Assembly (NCBI RefSeq): GCF_022458745.1
Contig: NZ_JAJJJF010000004.1
Location: 124,001-188,000 of the forward strand
Source: Bacillus piscicola
Lineage (GTDB): Bacteria; Bacillota; Bacilli; Bacillales; Marinococcaceae
Direction of reading: 5' to 3'
DNA: 64,000 nucleotides
The notes beneath the pieces were generated by a model. It did no database searches, was not told the origin of the DNA, and saw only the letters and a program-made list of their open reading frames with translations. This document shows, one piece after another, positions 46,895 through 56,812 of the stretch. A program made the position numbers and the translations under genes. Position 1 is the stretch's first letter, and the number at the start of each line of letters is the position of its first letter.

Positions 46895-48861
46895 TCTTCG
46901 GTTCCTCCCTCCAAATATTCATCAATCGCGGATTTCAGTCGGGCCTCCGCTTCTTCCATCGTCACGTCTCGCAGCTGAGTCGCTGCGTTTGTTAGATGGC
47001 CGCCTCCGCCCAATGACTCCATGATCAATTGGACATTTACATCTCCTAATGAACGGGCACTAATACTCATAACCCCGTCCTGTCGTTTGGAAATAACAAA
47101 TGACCCCTTTACCCCATTCATTGTAAGTAAAATATCCGCAGCTTGCGCAATTAAAATCTGTTCGAATGTTTCTTCTGGTTTAGCGGTGGCAATTGCCATG
47201 CCCTGTTTATAGATATGGGCACTCTCAATTAGCTGCGACCGTCGCACATACGTGGCAATATCCTCTTTTAACAACATCTGTACAAGAGTTGTATCTGCCC
47301 CGTGAGACTTTAAGAAAGATGCGGCATCGAAGGTCCGGGATCCTGTCCGGATCGCAAAACTCTTTGTATCGACAATAATGCCCGCAAGCATAGCTGTCGC
47401 CTCGAGTACGTCCATGTCAAGCTTCGACGGCTGATACTCCAAGAGCTCCGTCACTAACTCAGCTGTAGAGGATGCATAAGGCTCCATGTAGACGAGTACC
47501 GGATCCTTAATAAATTCTTCGCCTCTGCGGTGGTGATCCAAGACAACTACCCGTTCGATGGCATCCACAAGGCGCGGCTCAATAACCATGGACGGCTTAT
47601 GAGTGTCCACGACGACGAGGAGCGTATGGCGGCTTAATTCATCAAGTGCCTCTTCCGGCGTAATAAATTGCGACCATAAGTGTTCATGCTCACTGACTTC
47701 CTCCATCAGCTTCTGGACGTCGGGATTAATATCATTCGGATCTACTACAATATACGCGTCTTTTTGGTTCACTTCCGCGATTTTCAGCACCCCAATAGCG
47801 GCCCCGATAGCATCCATATCCGGATTTTTATGACCCATAATGATCACTTGGTCGCTCTCCATTACAAAATCACGAAGCGCATGCGAAATAACACGAGCCC
47901 GAACTCTTGTCCGTTTTTCCATCGCATTCGACTTTCCTCCGTAGAAGCGTACCTTTCCGTTTGTTTCTTTAATTGCGGCCTGGTCCCCGCCGCGCCCTAA
48001 CGCTAAGTCAAGGCTGGACTGGGCGAGATTTCCTAGTTCTTTCAAAGTGGCATCGCCGACACCGATTCCGATGCTTAACGTAATCTGGACTTTTTCTTTA
48101 CCAGTAACTTCCCGCACTTCGTCTAACACTTCAAATCTCGTTTTTTCCAGTTGGCGTAATGCCTTTTTGTTCATCACCGCGATAAAACGATCCGATGATA
48201 CACTGCGGAGCAGAACGTGATGTTCGCTTGCCCATCCGTTTAACAGGGAGGTAATCTGACTCATCAGCCTGCTGCGAACCTGATCCTCCATGCCTTGGGT
48301 GACCTCATCATAGTTATCCAGGTCGACGAGTCCAATTACCGTTTGCTCGTCTTGATACATAGCTCTTGTCTCAGCCGTATCCGTCATATCAAAGAAATAA
48401 AGAAGCCGCTCTTCTTGTCGGATATAGACGTAATAATGACGCTCTTCCAACTTCAGTTCTATCTCTTCTTCCCCTTTTTTTACGGAAGAGAGAAGCTCGG
48501 CTGAAATTTCTTGTAAAGATTCACCGACAAATTCTTTCGGGAGATACATCATCATAAACGGGTTCGCCCACTGGATCTCATATCCATCATTGAAAAGCAC
48601 AATCCCAATTGGCAGTTTCGTAACCGCTTCTTCCCCTGCTTTATTCACACGATGGGTTAACGTCTTAATGTACTTCTCCAAATCCCGTTCGAATGAACGC
48701 CGGGCAAGAAAGGTGTAGATGATTAAAGCAGCTGTCAGCGTGAAACCGACTACACCTATTTCCCATTGATAAAAGGTTAAAATACCAATAAACACGATTG
48801 CCACCAGAAACAGGGCGATTACATGGTAACCGTGCCACCGTCTCAACAAAAACCTAGGCAT
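46891..48861 (-). CDS. gdpP: Cyclic-di-AMP phosphodiesterase GdpP
   Basis: 656 residues from ATG 48861. Two N-terminal membrane helices, a PAS domain (about 60-150), a degenerate GGDEF domain (about 170-305) and a DHH-DHHA1 phosphodiesterase: [33 protein letters not shown] and the C-terminal [12 protein letters not shown]. It hydrolyses c-di-AMP, the messenger controlling potassium and osmotic balance and wall stress, a relevant function in a salt-adapted cell. Translationally coupled to rplI; yybS precedes it by 11 bp. Confidence 0.97.
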   Translation of the reverse strand: MPRFLLRRWHGYHVIALFLVAIVFIGILTFYQWEIGVVGFTLTAALIIYTFLARRSFERDLEKYIKTLTHRVNKAGEEAVTKLPIGIVLFNDGYEIQWANPFMMMYLPKEFVGESLQEISAELLSSVKKGEEEIELKLEERHYYVYIRQEERLLYFFDMTDTAETRAMYQDEQTVIGLVDLDNYDEVTQGMEDQVRSRLMSQITSLLNGWASEHHVLLRSVSSDRFIAVMNKKALRQLEKTRFEVLDEVREVTGKEKVQITLSIGIGVGDATLKELGNLAQSSLDLALGRGGDQAAIKETNGKVRFYGGKSNAMEKRTRVRARVISHALRDFVMESDQVIIMGHKNPDMDAIGAAIGVLKIAEVNQKDAYIVVDPNDINPDVQKLMEEVSEHEHLWSQFITPEEALDELSRHTLLVVVDTHKPSMVIEPRLVDAIERVVVLDHHRRGEEFIKDPVLVYMEPYASSTAELVTELLEYQPSKLDMDVLEATAMLAGIIVDTKSFAIRTGSRTFDAASFLKSHGADTTLVQMLLKEDIATYVRRSQLIESAHIYKQGMAIATAKPEETFEQILIAQAADILLTMNGVKGSFVISKRQDGVMSISARSLGDVNVQLIMESLGGGGHLTNAATQLRDVTMEEAEARLKSAIDEYLEGGTEE

Positions 48862-48872
48862 AGCGTCAACCC

Positions 48873-49811
48873 CTACTTTGTATATGATTCCAGGCGTTTT
48901 TTTAATTGAAATCCTAAGTCAATTATACCTAAAATACGGGCAAGAAGAAGGACAAACGGTAAAAATAACCCGGAGATGAGTAAAATAACCGGTACTGCTT
49001 TCGGCCACGCCTTTGCATAAGCGAAATAAAAAATCACTGTAAAACCTTGCAGAGCCATCACGACTTCCAACAAAGGAAATAGGTTCCAAGTCACCATGTA
49101 CAAAGCGCTTCCTTCTTCCACCCCTATTATAAATATAACGGACACAATTAAATAGTACCAAAGCACAGCTCTTGGGAAATTCCACTCTCGGAAAGGAGGA
49201 AAGGCCTCAAAGTCCATACGTAATCGTTTCAAAACCGCATAGGCAATCCACTGCGAAATAACAGCATAGCTAACAGCCGTCGCCACAATCAGGACAGGAC
49301 CGAGATAACCGATTTGATCAATCATTTCATTCCACATCTCTAAATTTTGAGCCGTTTCCTGGCCAAGTGCCCCGAGCATCGATTCTGCCTGTTCCGTTGA
49401 TTGCCGCATGATATCTTGCAGCGCGGCAAGCGGATCAATATTCAAGATGAGAAGGGATGCAGCATATATAAGGAGGAGAACACTTATGTATGCTAAACTG
49501 CTGCCCGCCAAAACGAGAAAAGCATCTTTTTTCCTTCTGATTAACTCTCCGGCCAATATCCCCCCTGCCCCAGCCAGCAGTGCATTCGGGAGTCCAACCA
49601 GTCCTCCAACAACAAATGACAGAAAGAGAGTGACCGTTCCCATAACCAGGGCCGATTTTATGCCGTAGCGGGCTGTGTAAATAATAAAGGGCAAAGGCAT
49701 AAACCATAGCAAGATAGAAATAAGAAAAGGAACAAACAGAGCCAAAAATAACATTACGATAAAAATCCCGCTTACTATGGCGCCTTCCGTTAACCTCCTT
49801 GTTTGCTGCAC
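48873..49811 (-). CDS. yybS: YybS family (DUF2232) membrane protein
   Basis: 312 residues from GTG 49811, six bases after GAGGTG, giving MQQTRRLTEGAIVSGIFIV, like B. subtilis YybS (309 aa); the in-frame ATG at 49841 lacks a ribosome site. About eight hydrophobic segments. Its function is unknown; by shape it resembles S-component or transporter-like membrane proteins. First gene of the yybS-gdpP-rplI group. Confidence 0.88.
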   Translation of the reverse strand: MQQTRRLTEGAIVSGIFIVMLFLALFVPFLISILLWFMPLPFIIYTARYGIKSALVMGTVTLFLSFVVGGLVGLPNALLAGAGGILAGELIRRKKDAFLVLAGSSLAYISVLLLIYAASLLILNIDPLAALQDIMRQSTEQAESMLGALGQETAQNLEMWNEMIDQIGYLGPVLIVATAVSYAVISQWIAYAVLKRLRMDFEAFPPFREWNFPRAVLWYYLIVSVIFIIGVEEGSALYMVTWNLFPLLEVVMALQGFTVIFYFAYAKAWPKAVPVILLISGLFLPFVLLLARILGIIDLGFQLKKRLESYTK

Positions 49812-49868
49812 GAACGTCACCTCATTTAAAATACGAATCAATCCATTCGTTCATTGTAATGGATTCTT

Positions 49869-49929
49869 ATAAAAAAAGAAAGATGAACCCGATATACTGA
49901 CACTATGCAATGGCCAGTACATCGGGTTC
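49869..49929 (-). terminator. Terminator of the 49-residue gene
   Basis: GAACCCGAT at 49885-49893 pairs with ATCGGGTTC at 49921-49929, with an inner TACTG/CAGTA pair, followed by a T-rich minus-strand run (TTTCTTTTTTTAT). Confidence 0.8.
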
Positions 49930-49989
49930 TCGGATCATTTTTTCATTCTGTTTTTTCTATTCATGTACTCTTCTATTCGTTATGTTTTG

Positions 49990-50139
49990 TTAAAATCCTG
50001 CTGATTCTTCCTCTTTTTCTGGAAGAGTAAACGTAAACGAGTTTGCCGCAGGCTCTTCCAGATGGTTCCATTTCTGGTACCCTTTTTTCAATGTCTCCAA
50101 CTGCTCATTAATACGGGTAATAAACTCCTCAACGCTCAC
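49990..50139 (-). CDS. Small protein of 49 residues, function unknown
   Basis: Starts at GTG 50139 preceded by AGAGGAGGG at good spacing and reads MSVEEFITRINEQLETLKKG, then YQKWNHLEEPAANSFTFTL and ends PEKEEESAGF. A strong terminator follows 60 bp later. The ribosome site, a helical acidic N-terminus and the hairpin support a real gene. I do not recognise it. It sits between rpsR and yybS on the same strand. Confidence 0.65.
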   Translation of the reverse strand: MSVEEFITRINEQLETLKKGYQKWNHLEEPAANSFTFTLPEKEEESAGF

Positions 50140-50320
50140 GCTGTTTTCCCTCCTCTAAGTCTTGTAGTTCTCTCTAAAAGAAGCACAGGAAGAAGTGGTG
50201 CATGGTGCGGTATGCTCTGTATTATCCTATTACCCGACCTTGTTGAACGTTCAAACATTTTCGGAAAAAAATCTTTTCAAGAACAGCCTGGAGTGATACT
50301 GCCACAGCCAAGGGCACAAT

Positions 50321-50352
50321 AAAAAAACCCTCGGAGGGCGGCCGAGGGTTTT
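50321..50352 (-). terminator. Terminator of rpsF-ssb-rpsR
   Basis: AAAACCCTCGG at 50324-50334 pairs perfectly with 50342-50352; the minus strand ends in a T7 run, directly after the rpsR stop. Confidence 0.93.
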
Positions 50353-50355
50353 GAC

Positions 50356-50583
50356 TTATTGTTCTTTTGTATATGGAAGCAAAGCCACGTGACGTGCACG
50401 TTTGATTGCTCTTGTAAGTTGACGCTGGTATTTAGCAGACGTACCAGTCACACGGCGGGGCAGGATTTTGCCACGCTCGGAAATAAACTTTTTCAACAAC
50501 TCTACATCTTTATAGTCAATCTTCTCGATCTTATTGACCGTGAAGTAACAGACTTTTCTGCGCTTTCCTCTGCGACGTGCCAT
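50356..50583 (-). CDS. rpsR: 30S ribosomal protein S18
   Basis: 75 residues from ATG 50583. The basic start [39 protein letters not shown] and [18 protein letters not shown] are the complete S18 signature. It binds the platform of the 30S subunit with S6. Third gene of the rpsF-ssb-rpsR operon. Confidence 0.98.
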   Translation of the reverse strand: MARRRGKRRKVCYFTVNKIEKIDYKDVELLKKFISERGKILPRRVTGTSAKYQRQLTRAIKRARHVALLPYTKEQ

Positions 50584-50634
50584 GTTTTCACCCTCTTTCC
50601 ACTAAAAATTATCGCAGCTGTTTGGGAGTCCTTC

Positions 50635-51120
50635 TTAAAACGGTAAATCGTCATCGGAAATGTCAACCGGCTGACCGTCATCCGCAAAAGGATCATCATT
50701 CAAGTTAGTGGAATTCCTATTTGGACTTTGACTGTAATTTCTGTCTCCGCCCCCTTGATACCCTTCGTAATCATTCCGAGGCCCTCCGCCTCCTCCGGCG
50801 TTTTTAGGCTCTAAGAATTGAACACTCTCCGCTTGAACTTCCACGACGTTCACACGACGCCCTTCCTGATTTTCATAACTGCGGCTTTGCAGACGGCCAT
50901 CTACTCCAGCCAAACTACCTTTCTTCAGGTAGTTGGCTACGTTTTCGGCCTGCTTTCTCCACACCACACAGTTTAAGAAGTCAGCTTCGCGCTCCCCCCG
51001 TTGGTTCGTAAACGGACGGTTTACAGCAATCCCAAAATTGGCAACCGCAACCCCATTTGGTGTATATCTTAACTCCGGGTCACGAGTCAAACGGCCGACT
51101 AAGACTACACGATTTATCAT
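50635..51120 (-). CDS. ssb: Single-stranded DNA-binding protein SsbA
   Basis: 161 residues from ATG 51120 (AGGGAGGAG upstream). OB-fold with [29 protein letters not shown], a Gly/Asn/Gln-rich flexible linker and the acidic C-terminal tip DDDLPF used to recruit replication and repair proteins. Middle gene of the rpsF operon, 26 bp after rpsF. Confidence 0.97.
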   Translation of the reverse strand: MINRVVLVGRLTRDPELRYTPNGVAVANFGIAVNRPFTNQRGEREADFLNCVVWRKQAENVANYLKKGSLAGVDGRLQSRSYENQEGRRVNVVEVQAESVQFLEPKNAGGGGGPRNDYEGYQGGGDRNYSQSPNRNSTNLNDDPFADDGQPVDISDDDLPF

Positions 51121-51146
51121 CAGAACTCCTCCCTCAGCTCATTCCC

Positions 51147-51434
51147 TTACTCTTCGTTATTGACAATGAGATGGCGGATAACATTGTCATCTATCTTAAT
51201 TAAACGGTCAAATTCTTGTGTAGCGGCCGGTTCAGCTTTCGTGTGAACGAGCACGTAATAACCGTCATTCAAGTCGTTAATCTCATAAGCAAGACGACGT
51301 TTACCCATTTCTTCGACTTTCTCAATTTCTGCTCCGTTTGTAGTCAACACGTTGTTGTAGCGCTCAATCTTTTCTTTCACGCCATTTTCATCAACGCTTG
51401 GAGCAATAATGTAAATGATTTCATAGTTACGCAT
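51147..51434 (-). CDS. rpsF: 30S ribosomal protein S6
   Basis: 95 residues from ATG 51434, behind GGAGGTGA; a further in-frame ATG at 51443 sits on the ribosome site. MRNYEIIYIIAPSVDENGVKEKIERY and GKRRLAYEINDLNDGYYVLVHTKA are typical S6 phrases. S6 pairs with S18. First gene of the operon. Confidence 0.97.
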   Translation of the reverse strand: MRNYEIIYIIAPSVDENGVKEKIERYNNVLTTNGAEIEKVEEMGKRRLAYEINDLNDGYYVLVHTKAEPAATQEFDRLIKIDDNVIRHLIVNNEE

Positions 51435-51552
51435 ATGCGTCACCTCCTTTTGGACTTAGCGGCTCTTCTCCATGAAAAGAGCAAGGAGCAAATGTATTTG
51501 TCTACTTTTACTCACATTAAAGGATTATAACAGAACGAGCCTTCAGATACAA
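51435..51552 (-). promoter_or_regulatory. rpsF operon promoter and leader (possible S6:S18 leader)
   Basis: TTGTAT (51552-51547) and TATAAT (51529-51524), 17 bp apart, form a SigA promoter. The roughly 80-nt leader contains a hairpin GCTCTTTTC/GAGAAGAGC directly followed by CCGCTAAG. S6:S18 autoregulatory leaders of rpsF contain a bulged CCG motif, so this may be one; the assignment is tentative. Confidence 0.55.
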
Positions 51553-51579
51553 CAATAAAAGACAGTATCCCGCTTTTCC

Positions 51580-52680
51580 TTACACGTTAAAACGGAAGTG
51601 GACGACGTCTCCGTCTTTTACGATATATTCTTTTCCTTCCAGACGCACTTTTCCTGCTTCCTTGGCTGCTGTCATGGAGCCGGCTGCCGTTAAGTCTTCG
51701 TAGCTGACTACTTCGGCACGAATAAAGCCGCGTTCAAAATCGGTATGAATCACACCGGCTGCTTGCGGGGCTTTCGTTCCGCGCTTAATCGTCCAAGCGC
51801 GCACCTCTTGTTCACCGGCTGTGAAATATGTGTCAAGCCCAAGCAGGCTGTAGGCTGCACGAATTAATTGATCCAGACCAGCTTCCTTGATACCAAGTTC
51901 GTTTAAAAACTCCTGTTTTTCTTCGCCTTCCAGTTCCGCAATTTCTGACTCAATCTTGGCGCAAATCGTAATAACTTCAGATCCCTCTTTTGCTGCATGC
52001 TCTTTCACTGCTTTTACGAGCTCATTGTCTTCTTCACTAAGCAGATCTTCCTCGCTGACATTGGCCACGTACAAGACCGGTTTCATCGTGAGCAGCTGAA
52101 AGCCGTGCACCAATTTCTTTTCATCGTCGGTCAGTTCCAAGCTGCGCGCTGGTTGTTCATTTTCGAAAGCTGCCAACAGCTTTTGCAGTACCGCGTGTTC
52201 GGCAAGGGCTTCTTTATCTTTTGTTTTCGCAAGTTTCGCTACTTTTGCTGCTCGTTTTTCAACCGTTTCCAAATCAGCAAGAATGAGTTCCAGGTTGATG
52301 ACCTCGATGTCCCGAATTGGGTCTACACTTCCGGAAACATGTGTAATATCCCCGTCGTTAAAACAGCGAACGACATGAGAAATCGCATCCACCTGACGGA
52401 TATGGGACAGAAACTTATTCCCCAGTCCCTCTCCTTTACTGGCCCCTTCGACAATACCGGCAATATCTGTAAATTCAAAAGCGGTCGGAACCGTTTTTTT
52501 CGGTTTAACCAATTCCGTCAACTTCTGCAGACGCTCGTCCGGCACTTCCACAATCCCGACATTCGGATCGATTGTACAAAATGGATAGTTGGCTGATTCA
52601 GCACCAGCCTGTGTGATTGCATTAAACAATGTAGACTTCCCAACGTTGGGAAGGCCTACAATCCCCGTAGTTAAAGCCAT
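51580..52680 (-). CDS. ychF: Redox-regulated ATPase YchF (Obg-like)
   Basis: 366 residues from ATG 52680 (GGAAGGGAA upstream). P-loop [16 protein letters not shown], switch [27 protein letters not shown], an NMxE-type specificity motif altered to NVSE (binds ATP rather than GTP), a helical insert and a C-terminal TGS domain ending [11 protein letters not shown]. It binds ribosomes and modulates stress responses. It lies between yyzM and rpsF, a conserved order. Confidence 0.97.
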   Translation of the reverse strand: MALTTGIVGLPNVGKSTLFNAITQAGAESANYPFCTIDPNVGIVEVPDERLQKLTELVKPKKTVPTAFEFTDIAGIVEGASKGEGLGNKFLSHIRQVDAISHVVRCFNDGDITHVSGSVDPIRDIEVINLELILADLETVEKRAAKVAKLAKTKDKEALAEHAVLQKLLAAFENEQPARSLELTDDEKKLVHGFQLLTMKPVLYVANVSEEDLLSEEDNELVKAVKEHAAKEGSEVITICAKIESEIAELEGEEKQEFLNELGIKEAGLDQLIRAAYSLLGLDTYFTAGEQEVRAWTIKRGTKAPQAAGVIHTDFERGFIRAEVVSYEDLTAAGSMTAAKEAGKVRLEGKEYIVKDGDVVHFRFNV

Positions 52681-52770
52681 ATGTTATTCCCTTCCTTCTT
52701 CATCTTCACGATCTTTCCATTATATTAAAGAAAGATACAAAAAAACAAGGTTGAATCGTTTCCCAAAAGA

Positions 52771-52801
52771 AAAACGGAGACAACAGCGAGAGTTATCTCC
52801 G
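52771..52801 (-). terminator. Terminator of yyzM
   Basis: CGGAGACAAC at 52775-52784 pairs with GTTATCTCCG at 52792-52801 (one mismatch) and the minus strand runs into TTTTTC. ychF begins 90 bp further on. Confidence 0.7.
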
Positions 52802-52912
52802 GTTAATTTTTCTAAATATTCTTCATTTTTGTTGATCTTAGTTACCTTATACCTTTACAATATAAATTAAGAATCAAAATAATCTGTAGGCTGGCGTTGA
52901 CTGGCAGCTCTT

Positions 52913-53110
52913 TTAATCATCTGTATGCTCTATTATCTTCTTAAGTTTTTTGGAAAATTCACGTCGCGGCAGCATGACACTGTGCCCGCATCCTTGACAC
53001 TTTATACGGATGTCCGCACCCATTCTAATAATTTTCCAACGATTCACACCGCATGGATGAGGTTTTTTCATTTCAACTATGTCATGTAACGCAAATGGAT
53101 TTTCGCTCAT
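52913..53110 (-). CDS. yyzM: DUF951 small protein YyzM
   Basis: 65 residues from ATG 53110. The conserved core DIVEMKKPHPCGVNRWKIIRMGADIRIKCQGCGHSVMLPRREF has three cysteines that could bind zinc. It is the regular upstream neighbour of ychF in Bacilli. Function unknown. Confidence 0.92.
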   Translation of the reverse strand: MSENPFALHDIVEMKKPHPCGVNRWKIIRMGADIRIKCQGCGHSVMLPRREFSKKLKKIIEHTDD

Positions 53111-53185
53111 TTTCCGTCACCTCGATTCTATTACTTCGTCTCCTCTAAATATATCAGCCTAGTCTTTTCTGCGCAAAAATTACGT

Positions 53186-54205
53186 TTATGAATTCTTTTT
53201 TCTTAGGTACAAAGGATGGATCAACACCATAATCAACAAATATAAATTTAGAAACCCGTACAGCGGGTATAGAAAAGCAATTAGACTAGAGAAGCCGAAC
53301 TGCGTAACCGGAAGCATCAAGCATAAAAGAAGAAGCGCCAGCGACCATGGAGGGAGAGCAATAATAGAGCGAAATCTGCTCGTCAAACCAAAAAGTCCTG
53401 AAGCAGCGGTTGTGAAAATGGCAGTCCAGAGCAACACAGCCATAAAAGTTGTCATGTGTCTTGGAAATGATTCTAACAAAGCAAAAAGCGGAATTTCATA
53501 CAACATAATGTCTTCAGCAGCTACGAGTAATGATTCGTTATAAAGCAAAGACACAGTGCCGAGGATAAGCCCGCTCCCAACACTTGCGACCCAAATTTCA
53601 CCGGGCCTCTTAATTTTTCTCCCGGTGGCACCCAACACAGCAACGAGCGGTAGTAAATTTAATGAAGTAAACATGAAAGCAGCTGGCCAATTACGTTGAT
53701 TTTGCCAGTTCACCGCATCTGCGTCCACATGGAGGGTATAAAAAGAAAACAACACGAAGGCAAGACTGATAATTAAAACCGGCATCAACAACGAATTAAT
53801 GCTTGTCAACCCATTAATCCCACGAATTGCAATGATCAACAGCAGGGTGCACATGAACACGATGCCACCCATAAAAGGGATTTGAAAGTATTCAAGTGCT
53901 GCACCGCCACCGGCAATCATCACACCAGTCATCGTAAACAAGTAGAAGATAATGATAGCATCATACCCCTTAGACAGCCGGGGACCAAGGATTTCTACCA
54001 GCACCTCTGCGTAATCACTTGTTTGGTGACGATAGCTGATGCTTAATACGACATGACAGCTGATCACAAATAAGATTGTGAAAAGCACGATAGCCAGTCC
54101 GCTTTCATAGCCAAAAAATTGCCAGATTTCCCGGCCTGACGCATACCCTGCACCTATTGTAGTTCCGATAATTAAAAACATCCATTTTAGTCCATCAACT
54201 ATCAT
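53186..54205 (-). CDS. YkvI-family membrane transporter (APC/LeuT-like fold)
   Basis: 339 residues from ATG 54205 with GGGAGAG upstream. Ten or so hydrophobic segments; the first helix contains the unwound motif GTTIGAGYASGREIWQFFG, which is typical of the YkvI group within the amino acid-polyamine-organocation superfamily. Substrate unknown; amino acids or related cations are plausible by superfamily. It sits divergent from yyaC, which is not its usual place in B. subtilis. Confidence 0.8.
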   Translation of the reverse strand: MIVDGLKWMFLIIGTTIGAGYASGREIWQFFGYESGLAIVLFTILFVISCHVVLSISYRHQTSDYAEVLVEILGPRLSKGYDAIIIFYLFTMTGVMIAGGGAALEYFQIPFMGGIVFMCTLLLIIAIRGINGLTSINSLLMPVLIISLAFVLFSFYTLHVDADAVNWQNQRNWPAAFMFTSLNLLPLVAVLGATGRKIKRPGEIWVASVGSGLILGTVSLLYNESLLVAAEDIMLYEIPLFALLESFPRHMTTFMAVLLWTAIFTTAASGLFGLTSRFRSIIALPPWSLALLLLCLMLPVTQFGFSSLIAFLYPLYGFLNLYLLIMVLIHPLYLRKKNS

Positions 54206-54305
54206 CGCTCTCTCCCTCTGTTTCTACTCATCAATTCATGGATACATGTATAGAAATTAAATATGGTTCCTATACTGGAACTAATATGAGTAAGGAGAGA
54301 CCAAT

Positions 54306-54995
54306 ATGCTTGGAAAAAAAACAATCTCCAGCCAATCGTCTTTTGCATTTCAAGTCCAGGCAAACGCTCCAAGTGCTTCTTCCCTTTTATCCGAACAAAT
54401 AAAAAAGAAGCTGGATCCAGTGCCTTCTTTACGTGATTATGTCATTGTTTGCATTGGAACCGATCGTTCAACAGGAGATTCACTCGGGCCCTTAATCGGT
54501 TCTGCTTTAGAGAAAAATACCTTACAGAATTTTCACACTTACGGAACCTTGGCGAAGCCTGTACACGCCGTCAATTTAGAGGAACGATTGACAGCGATCT
54601 ACGAGCATCATACCAACCCATTTGTGATTGCGATTGACGCCTGTCTCGGCCGACTGAAAAACGTCGGCAAAATAAACTTTTCTGAAGGACCGGTCATACC
54701 AGGAGCAGCGATGAAAAAAAAGCTTCCTCATGTAGGCGATATGCATATGACAGGGATTGTTAATGTAAGCGGGATGATGGAGTATTTCGTGTTACAGAAT
54801 ACCCGCCTTCATACTGTCATGGAGATGGCGGACTGTATTACAGAGGGATTCATTCAAGCAGATAAAATGTTAAAACGACGTGCTGTCTCTACTATTTTTA
54901 ATAAACCTGACACCTCTCACTATCAATCAAAACATCTATCCGGTGCGGAAACAGCGTTTTCCTTACAGGATGAATGGGACCGGGACGGTAAATAA
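54306..54995 (+). CDS. yyaC: Putative spore protease YyaC
   Basis: 229 residues from ATG 54306 after AAGGAGAG. GPR/hydrogenase-maturation-protease-like fold: YVIVCIGTDRSTGDSLGPLIGSAL, VIAIDACLGRLKNVGKINFSEGPVIPGAAMKK and MHMTGIVNVSGMMEYFVLQNTRL. Relatives are annotated as sporulation proteins of unknown target. A GTATA/CTATACT pair at 54248 and 54270, 17 bp apart, is weakly like a forespore sigma-F/G promoter. It is convergent with spo0J, as in B. subtilis. Confidence 0.9.
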   Translation: MLGKKTISSQSSFAFQVQANAPSASSLLSEQIKKKLDPVPSLRDYVIVCIGTDRSTGDSLGPLIGSALEKNTLQNFHTYGTLAKPVHAVNLEERLTAIYEHHTNPFVIAIDACLGRLKNVGKINFSEGPVIPGAAMKKKLPHVGDMHMTGIVNVSGMMEYFVLQNTRLHTVMEMADCITEGFIQADKMLKRRAVSTIFNKPDTSHYQSKHLSGAETAFSLQDEWDRDGK

Positions 54996-55033
54996 TCGGA
55001 AGAGATCCGTTCCCCCATATTTTCTGTAAAAAC

Positions 55034-55061
55034 GAAAAAAGGTCCTGTTTTACAAGGACCT
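55034..55061. terminator. Terminator between yyaC and spo0J
   Basis: AGGTCCT at 55040-55046 pairs with AGGACCT at 55055-55061. The minus strand runs into TTTTTTC (for spo0J) and the plus strand into TCCTTCTATTT. Confidence 0.85.
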
Positions 55062-55065
55062 CCTT

Positions 55066-55917
55066 CTATTTCTTTTGTTCTAGCAACTCTAGTATTCGTT
55101 CTAAATCTTCTTCCGTCATGAATTCAATCTCTATTTTCCCCTTTCTTTTTCCAGTTTTTATAGAAACCGAGGTCCCAAAGTACGTCTGTAAATCCTCTTC
55201 TTTTGTTTGAATAAATAAGGAACGATTATCTTCTTTTTTTGTTGTTTCACGTGGAACATTGTTGTGATTTAATTGTTGGACAAGTTCTTCTGTCTGCCGG
55301 ACACTTAACGCTTCATTCATAATTTTTTCCGCAACGAAGCGTGCATTTTCTTTATCCTTTAACCCCAAAATCGTTCGTCCGTGACCCATTGAAATATTTT
55401 TTTCGGCAATGTCATGCTGAATTTCTTCCGGCAGTTGGAGTAAACGAAGATGATTTGCAATATGGGGCCTGCTTTTTCCGAGGCGTTTAGAGAGCTCATC
55501 CTGCGTTACCCCTAAATAGGTCATTAATTTTTCATAAGCTCGGGCTTCTTCCAGGGGGTTGAGGTTTTCTCTTTGCAAGTTTTCAATTAACGCAATCTCC
55601 ATCATTTTCTCATCTGAGAATTCTTTTACGAGCGCCGGCACGGTCGTGAAGCCCCCTGCTTTTGCCGCTCTGAACCTGCGTTCACCTGCTACAATTTCGT
55701 ACCCTTTAATACTTTTCCGAACAATCAATGGTTGCAGGATGCCGTGCTCGTTAATTGAATCTTTCAATTCACTGATCGCATCGTCTGTGAATATTTTTCG
55801 CGGCTGATAGGGATTCGGACGTAAATCCTTCACTTTTATTTCCTCTACGTTCTGATCACGTTTTTTAGACTCTCCTGGGAACAGAGCATCCAGTCCTCTT
55901 CCAAGTCCCCTACTCAT
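55066..55917 (-). CDS. spo0J: Chromosome partitioning protein ParB (Spo0J)
   Basis: 283 residues from ATG 55917, overlapping the end of soj by 8 bp. MSRGLGRGLDALFP start, CTP-binding box with [26 protein letters not shown], a helix-turn-helix (LSKRLGKSRPHIANHLRLLQLP) that binds parS, and a C-terminal dimerisation domain. It loads on parS as a CTP-dependent clamp, recruits SMC and regulates Soj. A parS site lies within its own coding sequence. Confidence 0.97.
   Translation of the reverse strand: MSRGLGRGLDALFPGESKKRDQNVEEIKVKDLRPNPYQPRKIFTDDAISELKDSINEHGILQPLIVRKSIKGYEIVAGERRFRAAKAGGFTTVPALVKEFSDEKMMEIALIENLQRENLNPLEEARAYEKLMTYLGVTQDELSKRLGKSRPHIANHLRLLQLPEEIQHDIAEKNISMGHGRTILGLKDKENARFVAEKIMNEALSVRQTEELVQQLNHNNVPRETTKKEDNRSLFIQTKEEDLQTYFGTSVSIKTGKRKGKIEIEFMTEEDLERILELLEQKK
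55243..55258. other. parS site inside spo0J
   Basis: TGTTTCACGTGGAACA; its complement TGTTCCACGTGAAACA is the exact B. subtilis parS sequence found inside spo0J. The location in the same gene is conserved. Confidence 0.95.
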
Positions 55918-56671
55918 CGCTCACCACTTCCTTTGCTAAATCTACATACACCTCTGCACCTTTTGACTTGGCATCATACAAAATAATAGGAAGTCCGTGG
56001 CTTGGTGCCTCTCCTAAGCGAACATTCCGCGGAATGATAGTCGCGAAAACTTTATCTTGAAAGTATTTCTTCACTTCTTCAATAACCTGCAAGCCAAGGT
56101 TCGTTCTAGCGTCAAGCATGGTTAATAGAACCCCTTTAATGGCAAGTTCTGTGTTCAAGTGTTTTTGAACGAGTCGGACTGTGTTGAGAAGCTGACTTAG
56201 ACCTTCCAACGCGTAATACTCGCATTGAACAGGGATTAAAACGGAATCCGATGCGGTTAAGGCATTAATTGTCAAAAGACCAAGAGAAGGAGGACAGTCA
56301 ATAATGATAAAATCATACTCTTTCTTTACGTCGCTTAATGATTTTTTTAAACGTATTTCTCTTGATATAGTAGGCACTAGTTCTATCTCAGCGCCGGATA
56401 GCTGAATAGTGGATGGCACAACATCTAAATGATCAACAGTTGATGGTTTTATGATTCGTGCGATCTCTGCATCCTCAACTAATAAATTATAAATACATTC
56501 ATCAACATCACCTTTTTCAACCCCGGCTCCGCTGGTAGCATTCCCTTGTGGGTCCATGTCCACAAGCAGAACCTTTTGGCCTATATATGCCAAGCAAGCA
56601 CTAAGGTTCACGGCAGTAGTTGTTTTTCCCACACCGCCTTTTTGGTTTGCAACAGCAATCACTTGCCCCAT
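55910..56671 (-). CDS. soj: Chromosome partitioning ATPase ParA (Soj)
   Basis: 253 residues from ATG 56671, giving MGQVIAVANQKGGVGKTTTAVNL; an in-frame ATG 12 bases upstream is possible. Deviant Walker A KGGVGKTT with the signature lysine, Walker A' DMDPQGNATSGAG, Walker B IIIDCPPSLGLLTINAL. ATP-dependent dimers bind DNA and act with Spo0J in origin segregation and control of DnaA. Overlaps spo0J. Confidence 0.97.
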   Translation of the reverse strand: MGQVIAVANQKGGVGKTTTAVNLSACLAYIGQKVLLVDMDPQGNATSGAGVEKGDVDECIYNLLVEDAEIARIIKPSTVDHLDVVPSTIQLSGAEIELVPTISREIRLKKSLSDVKKEYDFIIIDCPPSLGLLTINALTASDSVLIPVQCEYYALEGLSQLLNTVRLVQKHLNTELAIKGVLLTMLDARTNLGLQVIEEVKKYFQDKVFATIIPRNVRLGEAPSHGLPIILYDAKSKGAEVYVDLAKEVVSDE

Positions 56672-56775
56672 CAATACACCCACTTTCCTCTGACTGCTTG
56701 TTTATAATGATAATTTTTTCATTGTTTCATTTATTCTATCATGTTTTTGACGATTCTTTTGCATTAGTTTGGGTT

Positions 56776-56812
56776 AAAAAAATAATCTGCCGACTGTCTT
56801 GGCAGATTATTT
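56776..56812 (-). terminator. Terminator overlapping the noc stop codon
   Basis: AAATAATCTGCC at 56780-56791 pairs with 56801-56812; the hairpin includes the noc stop (56807-56809) and the minus strand continues into TTTTTTT. This separates noc from soj. Confidence 0.85.

Noticed and set aside
51997-52596. 199-codon plus-strand frame opposite ychF
   Set aside because: Antisense to a highly conserved GTPase-like gene, no ribosome site.
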